Shown: piece after piece, positions 46,344 to 56,526 of the stretch
Position numbering within the stretch: the stretch's first letter is position 1
How the letters are laid out: the number at the start of each line of letters is the position of its first letter
Assembly (NCBI RefSeq): GCF_014692875.1
Contig: NZ_CP061171.1
Span: 1,674,001-1,738,000 of the forward strand
Source: Pedobacter riviphilus
GTDB taxonomy: Bacteria; Bacteroidota; Bacteroidia; Sphingobacteriales; Sphingobacteriaceae
DNA: 64,000 nucleotides
Direction: 5' to 3'
Notes under the pieces: model-generated
The model's database searches: none
What the model saw: only the letters and a program-made list of their open reading frames with translations
What the model was told of the DNA's origin: nothing
Translations under genes and position numbers: made by a program

Positions 46344-47324
46344 CTAAAAATAACACTTTGGTCTTCGGCTCTTTTTGGTTTCGATATAGTAGCCAACTGA
46401 GATTTCGTGTGAGCCATAGTCATAATTACTCAGTTTGTTAAGGCTGTAATCATAACCATAGCCAATGCGCAGATTAGATCTTATAAACAATTCGCTGATG
46501 AAACCAACTGCAGCCCTACTGGTTAATCCAGACTGCAGGTTATCTTTTGGATAAATTTTTACTGAAGTGCGGTAAACTGCACCAAGCCAGAAACGCTCTT
46601 TCACAAGTAAAAAGGCATTTAAATCTAATGAGGTTGGTCCATGTAAATCGTCTTTAATTAAAAAGGTTGGTTTAAAAACAAAATCTTCATTTACGGGTAA
46701 GGCAACTCCTGCACTTAAATAAAAATGAGGCTGAATTTTAACGTTTAGCGAATTGTAATCGTCAAATACAGATAAGGTTTTTGATAAGAGATTATTTGCT
46801 GAAAAACCGATAAAAAATTTCTCATTTGAATAATGAATACCAGCGCGTATATCGGGCATGGTCTGGCTTATTGATCCAATTGGGATACGGTTATCGCCAG
46901 TTTCAATCGGATCTAACAAATTGCCGTTTAAGGCTGTCTGTATTACACCTATGCCTAAACCAAATGCGAGGATATTGGTTTCAGTACGATCGAGTTTTAT
47001 CCTGTAAGCGAAGTTAGCTGATGCATTTAAAGTATTTTGTGCACCTATTTTATCTTTGGTTACAATCATCCCGAGGCCAATACTTTCGTCATTTATAGCT
47101 TCATCTGCTGATACAGACAAGGTTTGTGGTGCTCCCCGGACACCTGTCCATTGTGCTCTGGCAAAAGCCTGCAGGTAAAGCTCTTCCTTATAACCCGCAT
47201 AGGCAGGATTGATGTACATACCATTAAAAATATATTGTCCAAACTGGGCATCTTGCTGTGCAAAAACTTTAACAGATGATATCGTAATGATCAAAACAAG
47301 AAATATCCTTTTTAAAATGTTCAT
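46344..47324 (-). CDS. PorP/SprF family type IX secretion membrane protein
   Basis: This 326-residue outer-membrane protein has a signal peptide (ending VFAQ), then the PorP/SprF hallmark QDAQFGQYIFNGMYINPAYAGYKEELYLQAFARAQWTGVRGAP and a beta-barrel to the C-terminal YYIETKK. PorP/SprF proteins cooperate with the T9SS core to place type B C-terminal-domain cargo on the cell surface. It is the last gene in the operon 51969-46344, whose middle gene encodes a type B sorting domain, so the two should be a pair. Confidence 0.95.
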   Translation of the reverse strand: MNILKRIFLVLIITISSVKVFAQQDAQFGQYIFNGMYINPAYAGYKEELYLQAFARAQWTGVRGAPQTLSVSADEAINDESIGLGMIVTKDKIGAQNTLNASANFAYRIKLDRTETNILAFGLGIGVIQTALNGNLLDPIETGDNRIPIGSISQTMPDIRAGIHYSNEKFFIGFSANNLLSKTLSVFDDYNSLNVKIQPHFYLSAGVALPVNEDFVFKPTFLIKDDLHGPTSLDLNAFLLVKERFWLGAVYRTSVKIYPKDNLQSGLTSRAAVGFISELFIRSNLRIGYGYDYSLNKLSNYDYGSHEISVGYYIETKKSRRPKCYF

Positions 47325-47342
47325 GTCTGTATTTTGTTTTAT

Positions 47343-48287
47343 TTACCTGATTACCGTTACATAACCTTTGTAATCTTGCCAGTCAGTTGTTCCATTTCTA
47401 ACTTTAACCACATAGAAATAGGTTCCATCTGCTAATCCCGGAGCCGTCCAGTCGTTCTTGTAATAATTAGATTGATAAACCGTACTTCCCCAGCGGTTAA
47501 TGATCGTTACTTCGTTCGATTCAAAAGATTCCAGATGTTCAATATAAAAAGTGTCGTTCTTGCCATCCCCATTAGGCGTAAAAACATTTGGTATTCTTAA
47601 ACCTGAAATCTCTTTTTTATCGGTTGATGTATTATTGGCCAGGTTGGGGTCAAATTCTGTTGCAGTGACGGTTGCAGTATTGGTTACCATGCCCGATTGC
47701 TTGGATTTTACTTTGATGACCAGTTCGGCAAACTTTCCATTGGGCAGTAAGGGAATGCTCCAGTTAATGGTTCTGCTTAGCTGATCGTAGCTTGCTGCTC
47801 CATCAGTTGGTTGGGCCAGGCTTTCTAAAGAGAGGTTATCCGGAAGCGCATCCTTAATCGTTAGTTGGGTGGCATCATCTGTACCATTATTTCTAACGTT
47901 TAGGTAATATTCAAAAACCTGATCGCCCACTACAATTTTCGATTCTGATCGTTTTGTTATGGCTACATCAGCAATAAGTTGTGGTAATACAAGAACCTTA
48001 ATTTCATCTGAAATCTCCGATGTACAGCCAAATTTATTTACAGTAGCTACTTTATATACGCCGGCAGTGGCTGTAATAAGCGTTGCTTTATTTTGCCCGT
48101 TTATGAGCACATCATCCTTATACCATATATATGAGGCTGCCCCAGCCGAATTTGCACGCAGAACCACTGACGACCCTTGCCTGATCGTAATGGTTTGCTG
48201 CCCATCGGAAGCAATATGGCACATTGCTGTTTGAATAAAAAACAACATCAAGGCCAATGACAGAAAGGAGGATATCCTTAACCTCAT
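47343..48287 (-). CDS. Gliding_CHU_C (T9SS type B) surface protein with DUF11 and Ig-like domains
   Basis: A 314-residue exported protein with a signal peptide (1-23), an Ig-like domain (about 25-105, VVLRANSAGAASYIWYKDDV), a DUF11 domain (about 115-220, VAITKRSESKIVVGDQVFEYYLNVRNNGTD), and a C-terminal gliding_CHU_C domain (about 228-314, IPNVFTPNGDGKNDTFYI, IINRWGSTVYQS, DGTYFYVVKVRNG). That terminal domain is the type B type IX sorting signal. The co-transcribed PorP/SprF protein (46344) is the likely partner. Confidence 0.93.
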   Translation of the reverse strand: MRLRISSFLSLALMLFFIQTAMCHIASDGQQTITIRQGSSVVLRANSAGAASYIWYKDDVLINGQNKATLITATAGVYKVATVNKFGCTSEISDEIKVLVLPQLIADVAITKRSESKIVVGDQVFEYYLNVRNNGTDDATQLTIKDALPDNLSLESLAQPTDGAASYDQLSRTINWSIPLLPNGKFAELVIKVKSKQSGMVTNTATVTATEFDPNLANNTSTDKKEISGLRIPNVFTPNGDGKNDTFYIEHLESFESNEVTIINRWGSTVYQSNYYKNDWTAPGLADGTYFYVVKVRNGTTDWQDYKGYVTVIR

Positions 48288-48318
48288 TTATATAATAATC
48301 AGAAAAATGAAAATCAGC

Positions 48319-49011
48319 CTAGAAAGTAACTGCTGTTGCTGTACCGGTAATGGTTCCTGGCGTAATGGTTGGTTTTACAGGCTTAGCCGTTACCGTAACA
48401 TCATGATCTGCCCACTGTGGACAATATTTATTGCCATTAATTACATAACCTACTTTTAACCTATGTGTTTTTGTTCCAACAGTTGCCGGAGCCGATGGCG
48501 TATAATCTTTTGATGTAGCACCTGTTATAGCCGTTTCTACGCCTCCTGTTACCGTATACCATTGGTAGGCCAAATCCGGAATGTTGGTGGCATCAGGATT
48601 GGTAACAGAACCAACTTGAGCCAATGGACTTTCCAGACAGAAATCAGCGGGTGTAAAATTAACCACCAAAGGTTGAAGTACATATACCGGAATTTCCTGT
48701 AATTCAGATTCGCAGGATCCTGGCGTACTTGATTTAGAACTTAAATAATAATAGCCTGTGTTTAAATCGGCCGCTGCGATTTTATTTCCCGACGCTAAAG
48801 TAACACCTGTACTTGGTGTTGTGGTTTGTGTTGCACTATATTTAACAATCCAGTCTGCACCTGCTGGGGGCGTGGGCAAGGTAAGGTCTGATCCTTTGCA
48901 GAATAAATTAACGCCACTTGTGGTGGGTAATACCTGGGCCGATACGGTTGAAAATGTGCAGATTACCAAGAATGTAATGGCTAAAATTGCTTTTGTAATT
49001 GAATTGTTCAT
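48319..49011 (-). CDS. Exported Ig-like/PKD-rich hypothetical protein
   Basis: A 230-residue protein with a signal peptide (1-26, ending VSAQ) and two beta-rich, Cys-containing modules (LFCKGSDLTLPTPPAGADWIV and FCLESPLAQVGSVTNPDA, DLAYQWYTVTGG) similar to surface-protein linkers of the neighbouring genes. No C-terminal sorting domain is seen. It belongs to the T9SS surface-protein operon, between the large adhesin-like gene and the CHU_C gene. Confidence 0.7.
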   Translation of the reverse strand: MNNSITKAILAITFLVICTFSTVSAQVLPTTSGVNLFCKGSDLTLPTPPAGADWIVKYSATQTTTPSTGVTLASGNKIAAADLNTGYYYLSSKSSTPGSCESELQEIPVYVLQPLVVNFTPADFCLESPLAQVGSVTNPDATNIPDLAYQWYTVTGGVETAITGATSKDYTPSAPATVGTKTHRLKVGYVINGNKYCPQWADHDVTVTAKPVKPTITPGTITGTATAVTF

Positions 49012-49031
49012 GGGGACGATTTTTTGTTTGA

Positions 49032-51969
49032 TTAATATTGTGAACTAGTTTGTACCAGCACATGCGGTGCTGATGGTTTTGGATTTATTTTAATGTTGAA
49101 ATTAATTTGAGTACTGCAACCCGCTGCATTTTTAATGGTCAATACACCAGAATGAACACCTAATGCAGCATTGGCTGGAATATTAAGCGGAATATTACCT
49201 GTTGGTAAAGGTTGATTGTTAACCGGATCAAAATCTAATGCATTCCAGGTAATGCTATATGTTGTTGGGTTGTTTAAAGCGTTGGTATACGGGAGAGATA
49301 ATGTGGTAAAACCCTGGCATACTTCGGGATCGGCACCCAATGTTAAAGCTGGAAGCGCGTTTACGATTACAATAAAATCTGTTGTTTTCTCCGCGCAGCC
49401 CTTTGCAGTGGCCGTTATGGTGGCTGTTCCTGTAAATGTATTATCCCAGGTTACTTTACCACTGTTTGCGTCAATAATACCTGCCGATAAGGGTAATAGG
49501 GAGTAGACTATGCTTGTGGCATTTGCTGCTGTTGCTACGTAGGTGTCGGTTCCCGTACCAGCACAGCGTTTATCGGTTAATCCACTATTAAAAACCGGAG
49601 TACTTACATTTCCATTTACCGTTATTGAACCGGTTGTAGTAAATGAAGCTCCTGTAGTATTGGAAACAGTATAAGTTTTTGGTGGGCCTGCGGTAGTTGG
49701 CGTACCTGAAATGGTAACTTTTTTAGGAGATGAGCTATTGGTGTAGATTATCCCGGCTGGTAAACCTGTAACTTGAATACCGTTTGAACCTGATGGAATG
49801 CTGATAATAATATCGTTCATGGCTGTACCCACACATACTTCTCTATCTTTAGAACCAGTTATGGTACTTACCGAGCTCTGATCGTTAGTGGTTACCTGAT
49901 CAGGCTGCGAGCCAGTAATCGTTGCGGTGTTAATATTAGTTCCTGTTGCTACAACTTTTGCTGTGATGCTTAAGGAGATACTGGCATTACTGGCCAAATC
50001 GCCAATAGTCCATATCCCCGAAATAGGATCATAACTTGTACCTGATGGTGCTACGCTTGATACATAAGTAAAACCGCTGGGAAGCAGATCCGTAACCGAT
50101 ACCCCAACTGCATTGCCCTCGCCCAAATTTTCGGCCTTAAGGGTAAATACTACGTTACTATTTAGCTCCGGGTAAGCAATATCAACGGTTTTGGTAATAG
50201 CACGGTCGATATTACAAAGTGAAACCTTTATTGGGAGAGAAGGTGCACTCAGCCCGCAATCTAAACTATAACTCACCGAATAATTGCCAGATGTACTAGC
50301 CACATAAGTATTGGTATTTGCACCACTTATCGGAACTTCGTTAAGATACCATTGATAATTGGAAGCATTTGGAGTTGCTGTAAGTGTTGCTGAAGTACAG
50401 TTGGTTTGTGATATCACTGGTTGAACACCCTTTTCAGGGAAACGTGAAATAAAGTTCGACATGGAGAACCTACCGTCTTGTTGCACCATAGAAACTGTAA
50501 GCCGTTCTGGGCTGGTAATGATGATTGTTTTTGGTGAGCCAATATCTGTTTTTGTAAAACTGATTAAATATAAGCCAGAAGTTCCCAGTGTTTTACGGAT
50601 ACCAATACCTGCTATTGCTTCAATATCATTATTTGTATAAAGTGGGGAGCCAAGTTGGGTTGTAAGGTAAATTTTAGCCGTACTTTTTGTAATGATGTAG
50701 CCAAAATAGGATAAATCACTGTTGTTATAAGCGGTGAATTTGCTGGTTTCGACTTTTTTAGATCCCGAACAGCTGGATATCGGTACTAAAGTAGCAACAT
50801 CGACCTCACAACCACCTCCACTTGAAATTCCAGCTGTGCCTGAAAAAACTTCTACATTTTTAGTCGCCTCAATTCTTGATGATGAATATCGACCTGTGTT
50901 TATACCCGGTGGGTTTTTGTAACTATAAGTTCCATTAATATAGCCATGTTGGAAAGTTACAGTATCTCCGGCTTGGGCCAGGGGATAGGTAGTTACCCTT
51001 TTCTGGGTACCGTTCATGTCAAAGTCGGTAACTGTAACTACGGTGTTGGCCTCTGTTGCAATCACCGTAGTCTGCTCCGCGGTTGAATTACCTTCGCCTT
51101 TAACCACTACATACTCCTGCCCCAATGAGGCAATGGGCGGAATCGGATTGTAAGCACCATCTCCACAACCTCCAGGTGCGTCAAGGTCTGCTGCGGTATT
51201 CATTACAGCCGGCCCAGATGATTCTACCAAGTTCCCATTTTTGCATTGAACAAATAACTTTGTCCTGCGTTTAATGTTGCCTTTGCTACCCCGCTATTTT
51301 AACAATGGTGTTGTTTTCCGTAGCCATAATGCTATATATAGGAGCGTGTGAACCAGTTGCAAGATTGCCGCCACGATAGTAGCCTACGCGGAATGAGGTT
51401 CCGATTGCCGCATCACCAAAACTAAAAAGAGAGGCATTACCCTTAATATCCGTATCCGCACCGTCAGTTCCTAAATTATCTGAAGCAACATTTCTTAAAT
51501 TAACTGAAATAGATCCGGTGGCTTCTATAATTAATCCGGCACCGCTTATAACGGTATTCAGCGGGTGCGCAGGTACATCTTTAGGTAATCCGCTAAAGCG
51601 TTGTACGTAGGGCGTGCCTTGCACACAAGTAAAGTTAAATAATATGGTACCATCACTTTTTTTTATTGTTCCTGTAACGGTTCCAACATCTGATGTAATT
51701 ACAATCTCGTTGGCTTTGCTCCAGTATTGCCATGGTGCAGGGGCGATATAATGTTTAGAATAGCTGCTTGCAGGTAAACGTTTTGTGGTATTTATGCTGG
51801 CTTTTGAAGAAAAAGTGAAAGGTAAATTGTTAAAGCCAGTATTTGTTATGGTTTTGATTTCATTGCGCGCAAATGCAATATTTGCTGAGCAGAGCAATAT
51901 TAATCCCAATAATCCGTTAAATAAAAATAGCAGAAAAGCCTTAATCATAAATAACCTGTTAGAACCCAT
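49032..51969 (-). pseudogene. Large T9SS surface protein (IgGFc-binding / DUF11 / Ig repeats), two frameshifts
   Basis: Two frames (51969-51286 and 51230-49032) are joined through a 55-base gap and make one exported protein of about 975 residues. The first part has a signal peptide (ending AFAR) and an IgGFc-binding-like start. One added base in the C run 51289-51292 and one in the T5 run 51238-51242 give NNTIVKIAGVAKATLNAGQS then YLFNAKNGNLVESSGPAVMN. This continues into QEYVVVKGEG, Ig-like modules (YQWYLNEVPISGANTNTYVA), DUF11 (VDIAYPELNSNVVFTLKAEN), and cadherin-like repeats. No CHU_C domain is present on this chain; the CHU_C gene is separate (47343). Confidence 0.8.
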
Positions 51970-52646
51970 ACGTGGCTTAACATGGAACTTTAATTTATTA
52001 AAGGCGGAGTGCGTTTTAATAAATTATAGCATAATAAACCACTTACCTATGTAGGTCAGGTTTTGGTTTACTGTGTATTCTAATGTGTCAGTTTGTAGGG
52101 CTCTTTTGGTCGAAAGTAATTAAAAAAATGCACTAAAAAATACCCTTAATATTAATTTTTAATGCGCTTTAAAGCTGTTTAAACGTAGTTTTTGCATAAA
52201 TTAAATTGCCTGTATTTCTACAGATACGCCTTTAATTAAAAACTGATTATCTTCTTTCCGGATATTTGAATTTTATTAATATGCAATTTGTTTGTAGCCA
52301 ATTAATTATGACGTTTTTTGAGATCTAGGATTATAATAAAAAGCGTTTTAAGGGGAAAAAATGATTTTTCTATAAAAATGATACAATTGATGTGAAAATA
52401 TTAACCTTATCTGTGACTTAAAATCTATATATCATCTTGTTTTGATCTTCATTTCAATCATGTGGTTGCTATTTGCTGTGAAAATTAAAAAAGACGTTTA
52501 ACTATGGATAATATCATTGAGCACAATAATGTTCATGGTAAGGTAACGCCCGATAGAGTTAAGACTGGTGCTGAAAATATTTTGTAAACGATTGAACCCA
52601 AAATCTTCGAACTCGAAGGTTTTTGGACTTATCACTATATTCAGCA
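51970..52646. other. 677-bp gene-free region upstream of the T9SS operon
   Basis: AT-rich and mostly featureless. The only frames are short: an ATG at 52504 opens 28 codons (MDNIIEHNNVHGKVTPDRVK), and after a TAA the same frame runs 20 more codons to 52647. This may be a decayed small gene but is not recognised. The region should hold the promoter of the surface-protein operon (minus strand). Confidence 0.5.
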
Positions 52647-53153
52647 TTAAATTTGCATTTCGAATAAACTAACTGGCTTATGATGATAATGTGCCGGAAG
52701 CTGATCGGTATTGCTTAGCTCATATAGTCCCAAAAAATCAAATCCAAATTTTTGATAGTGTTGAATAAGTCCCTCATTTTCACCAACCGTATCTAATCTA
52801 ACAAAGCGTTTAGCATTTGCTTTGGCGTACTCTTTTGCCCAGCTTACAATCGTGCCAACCAGGTTCTGTCCTCTGAAATCAGGATTTGTGGCTATGCGGT
52901 GAATATAGATGGCCGGGTCGAGGTTCTTTTCTTCCCATATCTGCGGATCGCTAAAAGTAGTGGCCCAAATACAGGCTACCTGTCCGTTAATCATGATTTT
53001 CCATTGCCTGTTTTCCTTAATTTCTGTTTCGATCAATGAAAGTTCAAATTTGGGCCAATGAACGCTATATTTCGTTTTCTGGAAATCGGTTGCAATTTCG
53101 TATAAGCGGAAGATTTCTGCTATATCGTGTGTTGTACTATTTTCTATCTTCAT
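52647..53153 (-). CDS. GNAT family N-acetyltransferase
   Basis: A 168-residue acetyltransferase starting at the ATG 53153, which lies 11 bases after the PaiB-like stop; an ATG at 53207 would overlap that gene. The GNAT core shows IYIHRIATNPDFRGQNLVGTIVSWAKEYAKANA, i.e. the R-G-x-x-L pyrophosphate loop, followed by RFVRLDTVGENEGLIQHYQKFGFDFLG, the C-terminal helix pattern. The acceptor is unknown. It forms a three-gene minus-strand unit with the PaiB-like and EamA genes. Confidence 0.9.
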   Translation of the reverse strand: MKIENSTTHDIAEIFRLYEIATDFQKTKYSVHWPKFELSLIETEIKENRQWKIMINGQVACIWATTFSDPQIWEEKNLDPAIYIHRIATNPDFRGQNLVGTIVSWAKEYAKANAKRFVRLDTVGENEGLIQHYQKFGFDFLGLYELSNTDQLPAHYHHKPVSLFEMQI

Positions 53154-53163
53154 ATGTTTATAG

Positions 53164-53769
53164 CTATAGGTTTTTAATGAATGGAGCCAGCTCTCTTTCA
53201 ACAGCATTGTTGCTATTCTCTAGCTGGGTTACAATGTTTTTTCGTTCCTGTTCTGATTTGTTCTGGCTTAATTTTTTAACTCCCTGAAGATTGTTTACCT
53301 CTATCTCGAAAGCTACAATTCCCTGCATCATACCTCGTTTAAATTTTTCTGAAAGACTATCCCATTGTACGAGATATTCTTTTTCATAGTACGTAATCAT
53401 TTCTTTTAATGCCTGTTCTTTAGCTTCTTCATCGCTAATAATATTGGCTTTTCCATAAGCATGCACGCTAATATAATCCCACGTTGGTACACTTTCATTT
53501 TTTTCGTAATGGCTAGGAGAGATATAAGCGTGTGGCTCGGCGAATATAATAAGTGAAGTATGCTGTTCAATATATTTCACCTGTTCATTAGCTTTTGCAA
53601 AGTGACCGCTAATGAACACTTTCCCGTTTTTCTCGCTTACAACAAAAGGTAGTTGAGTGGCTATGGGTAAATTATTGTAACTGGTAATGATCGTGGCAAA
53701 GCTATATCTCTTCATAAAGGCAATTTGCTCACTTTGGTCATCAAACTTAAAACTATTGGATATTAACAT
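53164..53769 (-). CDS. FMN-binding PaiB-family protein
   Basis: A 201-residue protein of the split beta-barrel flavin fold: FATIITSYNNLPIATQLPFVV, GHFAKANEQVKYIEQH, IIFAEPHAYISPSHY and the C-terminal helix with GMMQGIVAFEIEVNNLQGVKKLSQNKSEQER. This last segment is the PaiB signature. PaiB homologues regulate or repress with FMN or haem-type flavin. In Bacillus it works beside the acetyltransferase PaiA, and here a GNAT gene follows 11 bases downstream, the same pair arrangement. Confidence 0.92.
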   Translation of the reverse strand: MLISNSFKFDDQSEQIAFMKRYSFATIITSYNNLPIATQLPFVVSEKNGKVFISGHFAKANEQVKYIEQHTSLIIFAEPHAYISPSHYEKNESVPTWDYISVHAYGKANIISDEEAKEQALKEMITYYEKEYLVQWDSLSEKFKRGMMQGIVAFEIEVNNLQGVKKLSQNKSEQERKNIVTQLENSNNAVERELAPFIKNL

Positions 53770-53799
53770 TTTTATTAAATTTTGAAGGATAGATTATGA

Positions 53800-54690
53800 T
53801 TATTTAGCAAACTTTTTTGAGCCTGCAACACAAAGAATTACGCCCATTGTAATAGCTAACATACCCATACTTACTTTTTCATGGAGCAGGGTGGTGGCAA
53901 GGGCCAATCCAAAAAAGGGCTGAAGGAGCTGGAGCTGTCCAACTGCTGCGGTTCCGCCCTGTGAGAGACCTCTGTACCAGAAAATAAACCCAATGAACAT
54001 GCTAAAGAGCGAAATATAGGCAAGGCTTAGCCAGGCGGCGGTACCTACCTCGGCAAATGAAACTGGTTGATAAATGAACATTAAGGGTAACATTAATGGG
54101 AACGAGAGCACCAATGCCCAGGAAATTACCTGCCAACCGCCCAATGTTTTAGATAATTTTGCACCTTCAGCATAACCAAGTCCGCATAGGACTATTGCCA
54201 ATAACATTAAAATATCGCCGACTGGTGCAGCATTAATCCCTTGATAAATGGCATAGCCAATCACCAGAAAGCTGCCCACAATTGAGAAAAACCAGAATAT
54301 AGGTTTAGGACGTTCGCCTCCCCGTAAAACGGCAAAAGCGGCTGTAACCATAGGTAAAAGGCCTAAGAATACCAGCGAATGTGCCGAAGTAATGTGCTGC
54401 AAAGCAAGAGCACTTAACAGCGGAAAGCCAATTACTACACCCAGCGCTACAATTATCAGCGAGATTAAATGTTTGGTTGATGGTCGTTTTTCTTTAAATG
54501 CAATTAATACACCAAGTGCGAGCAGTGCAGCTATAGAAGCACGGGCAACGGTTACAAAAATAGGGCTCATATCCATTACTGCCAATCTTGTGGCTGGCAT
54601 AGAACCGCTAAATATAATTACGGCGATAAATCCGTTAAGCCAACCACTCGAAATATGACCTTTATTTGGGTTAATTACTGCTTCTTTCAT
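53800..54690 (-). CDS. EamA/DMT family transporter
   Basis: A 296-residue membrane protein with ten hydrophobic segments and two EamA halves (about 15-145 and 155-290). Features include IFSGSMPATRLAVMDMSPIFVTVARASIAAL and FWYRGLSQGGTAAVGQLQLLQPFFGLALA, standard for the family. It is a small-metabolite exporter or permease of unknown substrate. It is divergent to the MocR-type regulator at 54783, a frequent arrangement in which the regulator controls the exporter (inference). Confidence 0.92.
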   Translation of the reverse strand: MKEAVINPNKGHISSGWLNGFIAVIIFSGSMPATRLAVMDMSPIFVTVARASIAALLALGVLIAFKEKRPSTKHLISLIIVALGVVIGFPLLSALALQHITSAHSLVFLGLLPMVTAAFAVLRGGERPKPIFWFFSIVGSFLVIGYAIYQGINAAPVGDILMLLAIVLCGLGYAEGAKLSKTLGGWQVISWALVLSFPLMLPLMFIYQPVSFAEVGTAAWLSLAYISLFSMFIGFIFWYRGLSQGGTAAVGQLQLLQPFFGLALATTLLHEKVSMGMLAITMGVILCVAGSKKFAK

Positions 54691-54744
54691 GTTTTTTGAT
54701 TTCTTAATTCAAAGGTGCAAAGGTAAAAGCGATAAATACAGTAT

Positions 54745-54776
54745 CAGTTTTGTACATTTGTATGGGTACAGTTTTG
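54745..54776. promoter_or_regulatory. Candidate MocR/EamA operator and -7 element
   Basis: CAGTTTTG occurs at 54745-54752 and again at 54769-54776, 24 bp apart. TGTAC (54751) and GTACA (54766) form an inverted pair. TACATTTG at 54753-54760 matches the TAnnTTTG -7 element for the plus strand. On the minus strand CAAAGGTA (54718-54725) is a -7 element for the EamA gene. Confidence 0.5.
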
Positions 54777-54782
54777 GTGATT

Positions 54783-56195
54783 ATGGAAAAGGTTTACAGG
54801 TATAATGAAATAGTAAGTGGAATTGCCACACAGATTAAAGACGGTATTCTAAGAGCTGGAGACAAACTCCCCTCTGTTAGAATGCTCTGCAAAGAATATG
54901 CAGTAGGCATGAATACGGCAAAAAGGGTATTTTTGGAACTCGAAGCCCAGTCGCTGGTTGAGGTCAAGCCACAATCGGGTTTTTTTGTAAGTAACCATAG
55001 GGTAGAGCGGCTTCCACTACCTGCAGTTAGTAAGCCGTCGCTAATTGCAAATCATCATGAACCGAGCGAGCTGAGTAGCCAGGTTTATTCTAGCATTGGT
55101 CGCAATGATTTAACCCTTTTTTCAATTGGTGTCCCATCGGGTAGCTTATTGCCATTGGCAAAACTCAAAAAAGAGATAATTTATGCCACACGGGCGCTTA
55201 AAGAAGGAGGGACAGAATATGAACCACTTCAGGGTAATGTTAAGTTACGTAGAATGGTTGCAGTACGGTCATTAGCTTGGGGAGGAAATCTTCATGAAGA
55301 TGACTTGATTACTACTGCTGGAGGAATGAATGCACTAGCTTTTTGCTTGATGGCCTTAGGGAAGCGAGGTGATACAGTGGCCATAGAAAGCCCTTGTTAT
55401 CCCGGCATTCTTCAACTGGTGATTAGTTTGGGTTTAAAAGTACTCGAATTGCCTACGCATCCGGTTACAGGCATTGAAATAGACGCGCTGAGGAAAGTGG
55501 TATCTAAAATTGATATTTGCCTTTTAATACCTAATTTTAATACGCCATTGGGTAGTTGTATGCCTGATGAACACAAAAAAGAAGTTGTTCAGCTTTTGGC
55601 TGCAAATGATATTCCGCTCATTGAGGATGATATTTATGGTGATCTTTATTTCGGTACACAACGGCCAAGATGCTGCAAATCATTTGATACAGCAGGTAAT
55701 GTGTTGTGGTGCAGCGCGGTTTCGAAAACCTTGGCGCCAGGGTACCGCGTGGGTTGGGTAGCACCCGGAAAGTATAAAGAAAAACTACTTAAACTAAAAC
55801 TGGTACATGCCATTGCCTCAACTTCTGTTATTCATGAGGCCGTTGGTAATTTCCTCAAGACTGGGCGGTACGATCGCCATTTGCACCAGCTCCGGCGTAC
55901 CTTACAGCACAATTATCAGCATTTTATAGATGCGGTTACTGAATATTTTCCAGAAGGTACAAAAACAACCCGACCGCAAGGCGGACTAGCCATATGGATA
56001 GAATTTAATAAGGAAGTTGATACTGTAAAACTGTATGAATTGGCAATGAAACAAAAAATCAGTATTGCTCCAGGCCCTATGTTTACGCTGCAAAATCAAT
56101 ATCAGAACTGTATGCGCTTATGTATTGGCCTTCCATGGTCAGATGAGCTTAAATTTAAGCTGAAACAGTTGGGTAATCTGGTAAAAATGATGTGA
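54783..56195 (+). CDS. MocR-type (GntR HTH - aminotransferase) regulator
   Basis: A 470-residue fusion. The N-terminal GntR winged helix (about 1-75) shows IVSGIATQIKDGILRAGDKLPSVRMLCKEYAVGMNTAKRVFLELEAQSLVEVKPQSGFFV. The C-terminal fold-type I aminotransferase (about 105-465) has the PLP lysine in CSAVSKTLAPGYRVGWV and the Asp in LIEDDIYGDLYF. The ATG at 54783 is preferred; an upstream TTG at 54750 would add 11 residues. MocR proteins use PLP as cofactor and effector sensor for amino-acid or vitamin genes. It is divergent from the EamA/PaiB/GNAT unit. Confidence 0.95.
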   Translation: MEKVYRYNEIVSGIATQIKDGILRAGDKLPSVRMLCKEYAVGMNTAKRVFLELEAQSLVEVKPQSGFFVSNHRVERLPLPAVSKPSLIANHHEPSELSSQVYSSIGRNDLTLFSIGVPSGSLLPLAKLKKEIIYATRALKEGGTEYEPLQGNVKLRRMVAVRSLAWGGNLHEDDLITTAGGMNALAFCLMALGKRGDTVAIESPCYPGILQLVISLGLKVLELPTHPVTGIEIDALRKVVSKIDICLLIPNFNTPLGSCMPDEHKKEVVQLLAANDIPLIEDDIYGDLYFGTQRPRCCKSFDTAGNVLWCSAVSKTLAPGYRVGWVAPGKYKEKLLKLKLVHAIASTSVIHEAVGNFLKTGRYDRHLHQLRRTLQHNYQHFIDAVTEYFPEGTKTTRPQGGLAIWIEFNKEVDTVKLYELAMKQKISIAPGPMFTLQNQYQNCMRLCIGLPWSDELKFKLKQLGNLVKMM

Positions 56196-56220
56196 TCTAA
56201 TACGATATTTGTATGCTTGA

Positions 56221-56358
56221 TTAAGAATTTGCACTTTCTGGTTCAGGAGTGTTCGGTGTTTCGCCTAAGGGCGCTATGCCACAAGCTGCCCATATAAATT
56301 TAAAAATATTTAGAAATTCGCATTGAATATCCCTGTCAGATTGTATTTCGTTTTCCAT
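56221..56358 (-). CDS. Small hypothetical protein, 45 residues
   Basis: The ATG at 56358 opens a 45-codon frame MENEIQSDRDIQCEFLNIFK, then FIWAACGIAPLG and an acidic Pro/Ser tail ETPNTPEPESANS. It holds two Cys and no clear signal peptide. Its position after the Cys-rich small protein at 56527 on the same strand, and its compact length, make it a possible peptide product. No family is recognised. Confidence 0.4.
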   Translation of the reverse strand: MENEIQSDRDIQCEFLNIFKFIWAACGIAPLGETPNTPEPESANS

Positions 56359-56526
56359 GTTGTGCCGCTTTAATCTGATTATAAAACAAAGAAAGGCTAA
56401 TTTTGTGTTAGCGAAGATAATCTCTTAATGTAAGTATACTGTTGCGTAAATGTTAAGGATTTAGTTGTTGGTTTAAGAGCATTAATGTTTAATTTTAAGG
56501 GATGTTTGTGCTTGAAGAGATAAGAA

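Noticed and set aside
52504..52646. Small gene interrupted by one TAA
   Set aside because: 28 plus 20 codons with no recognisable family; a stop-codon error cannot be told from chance.
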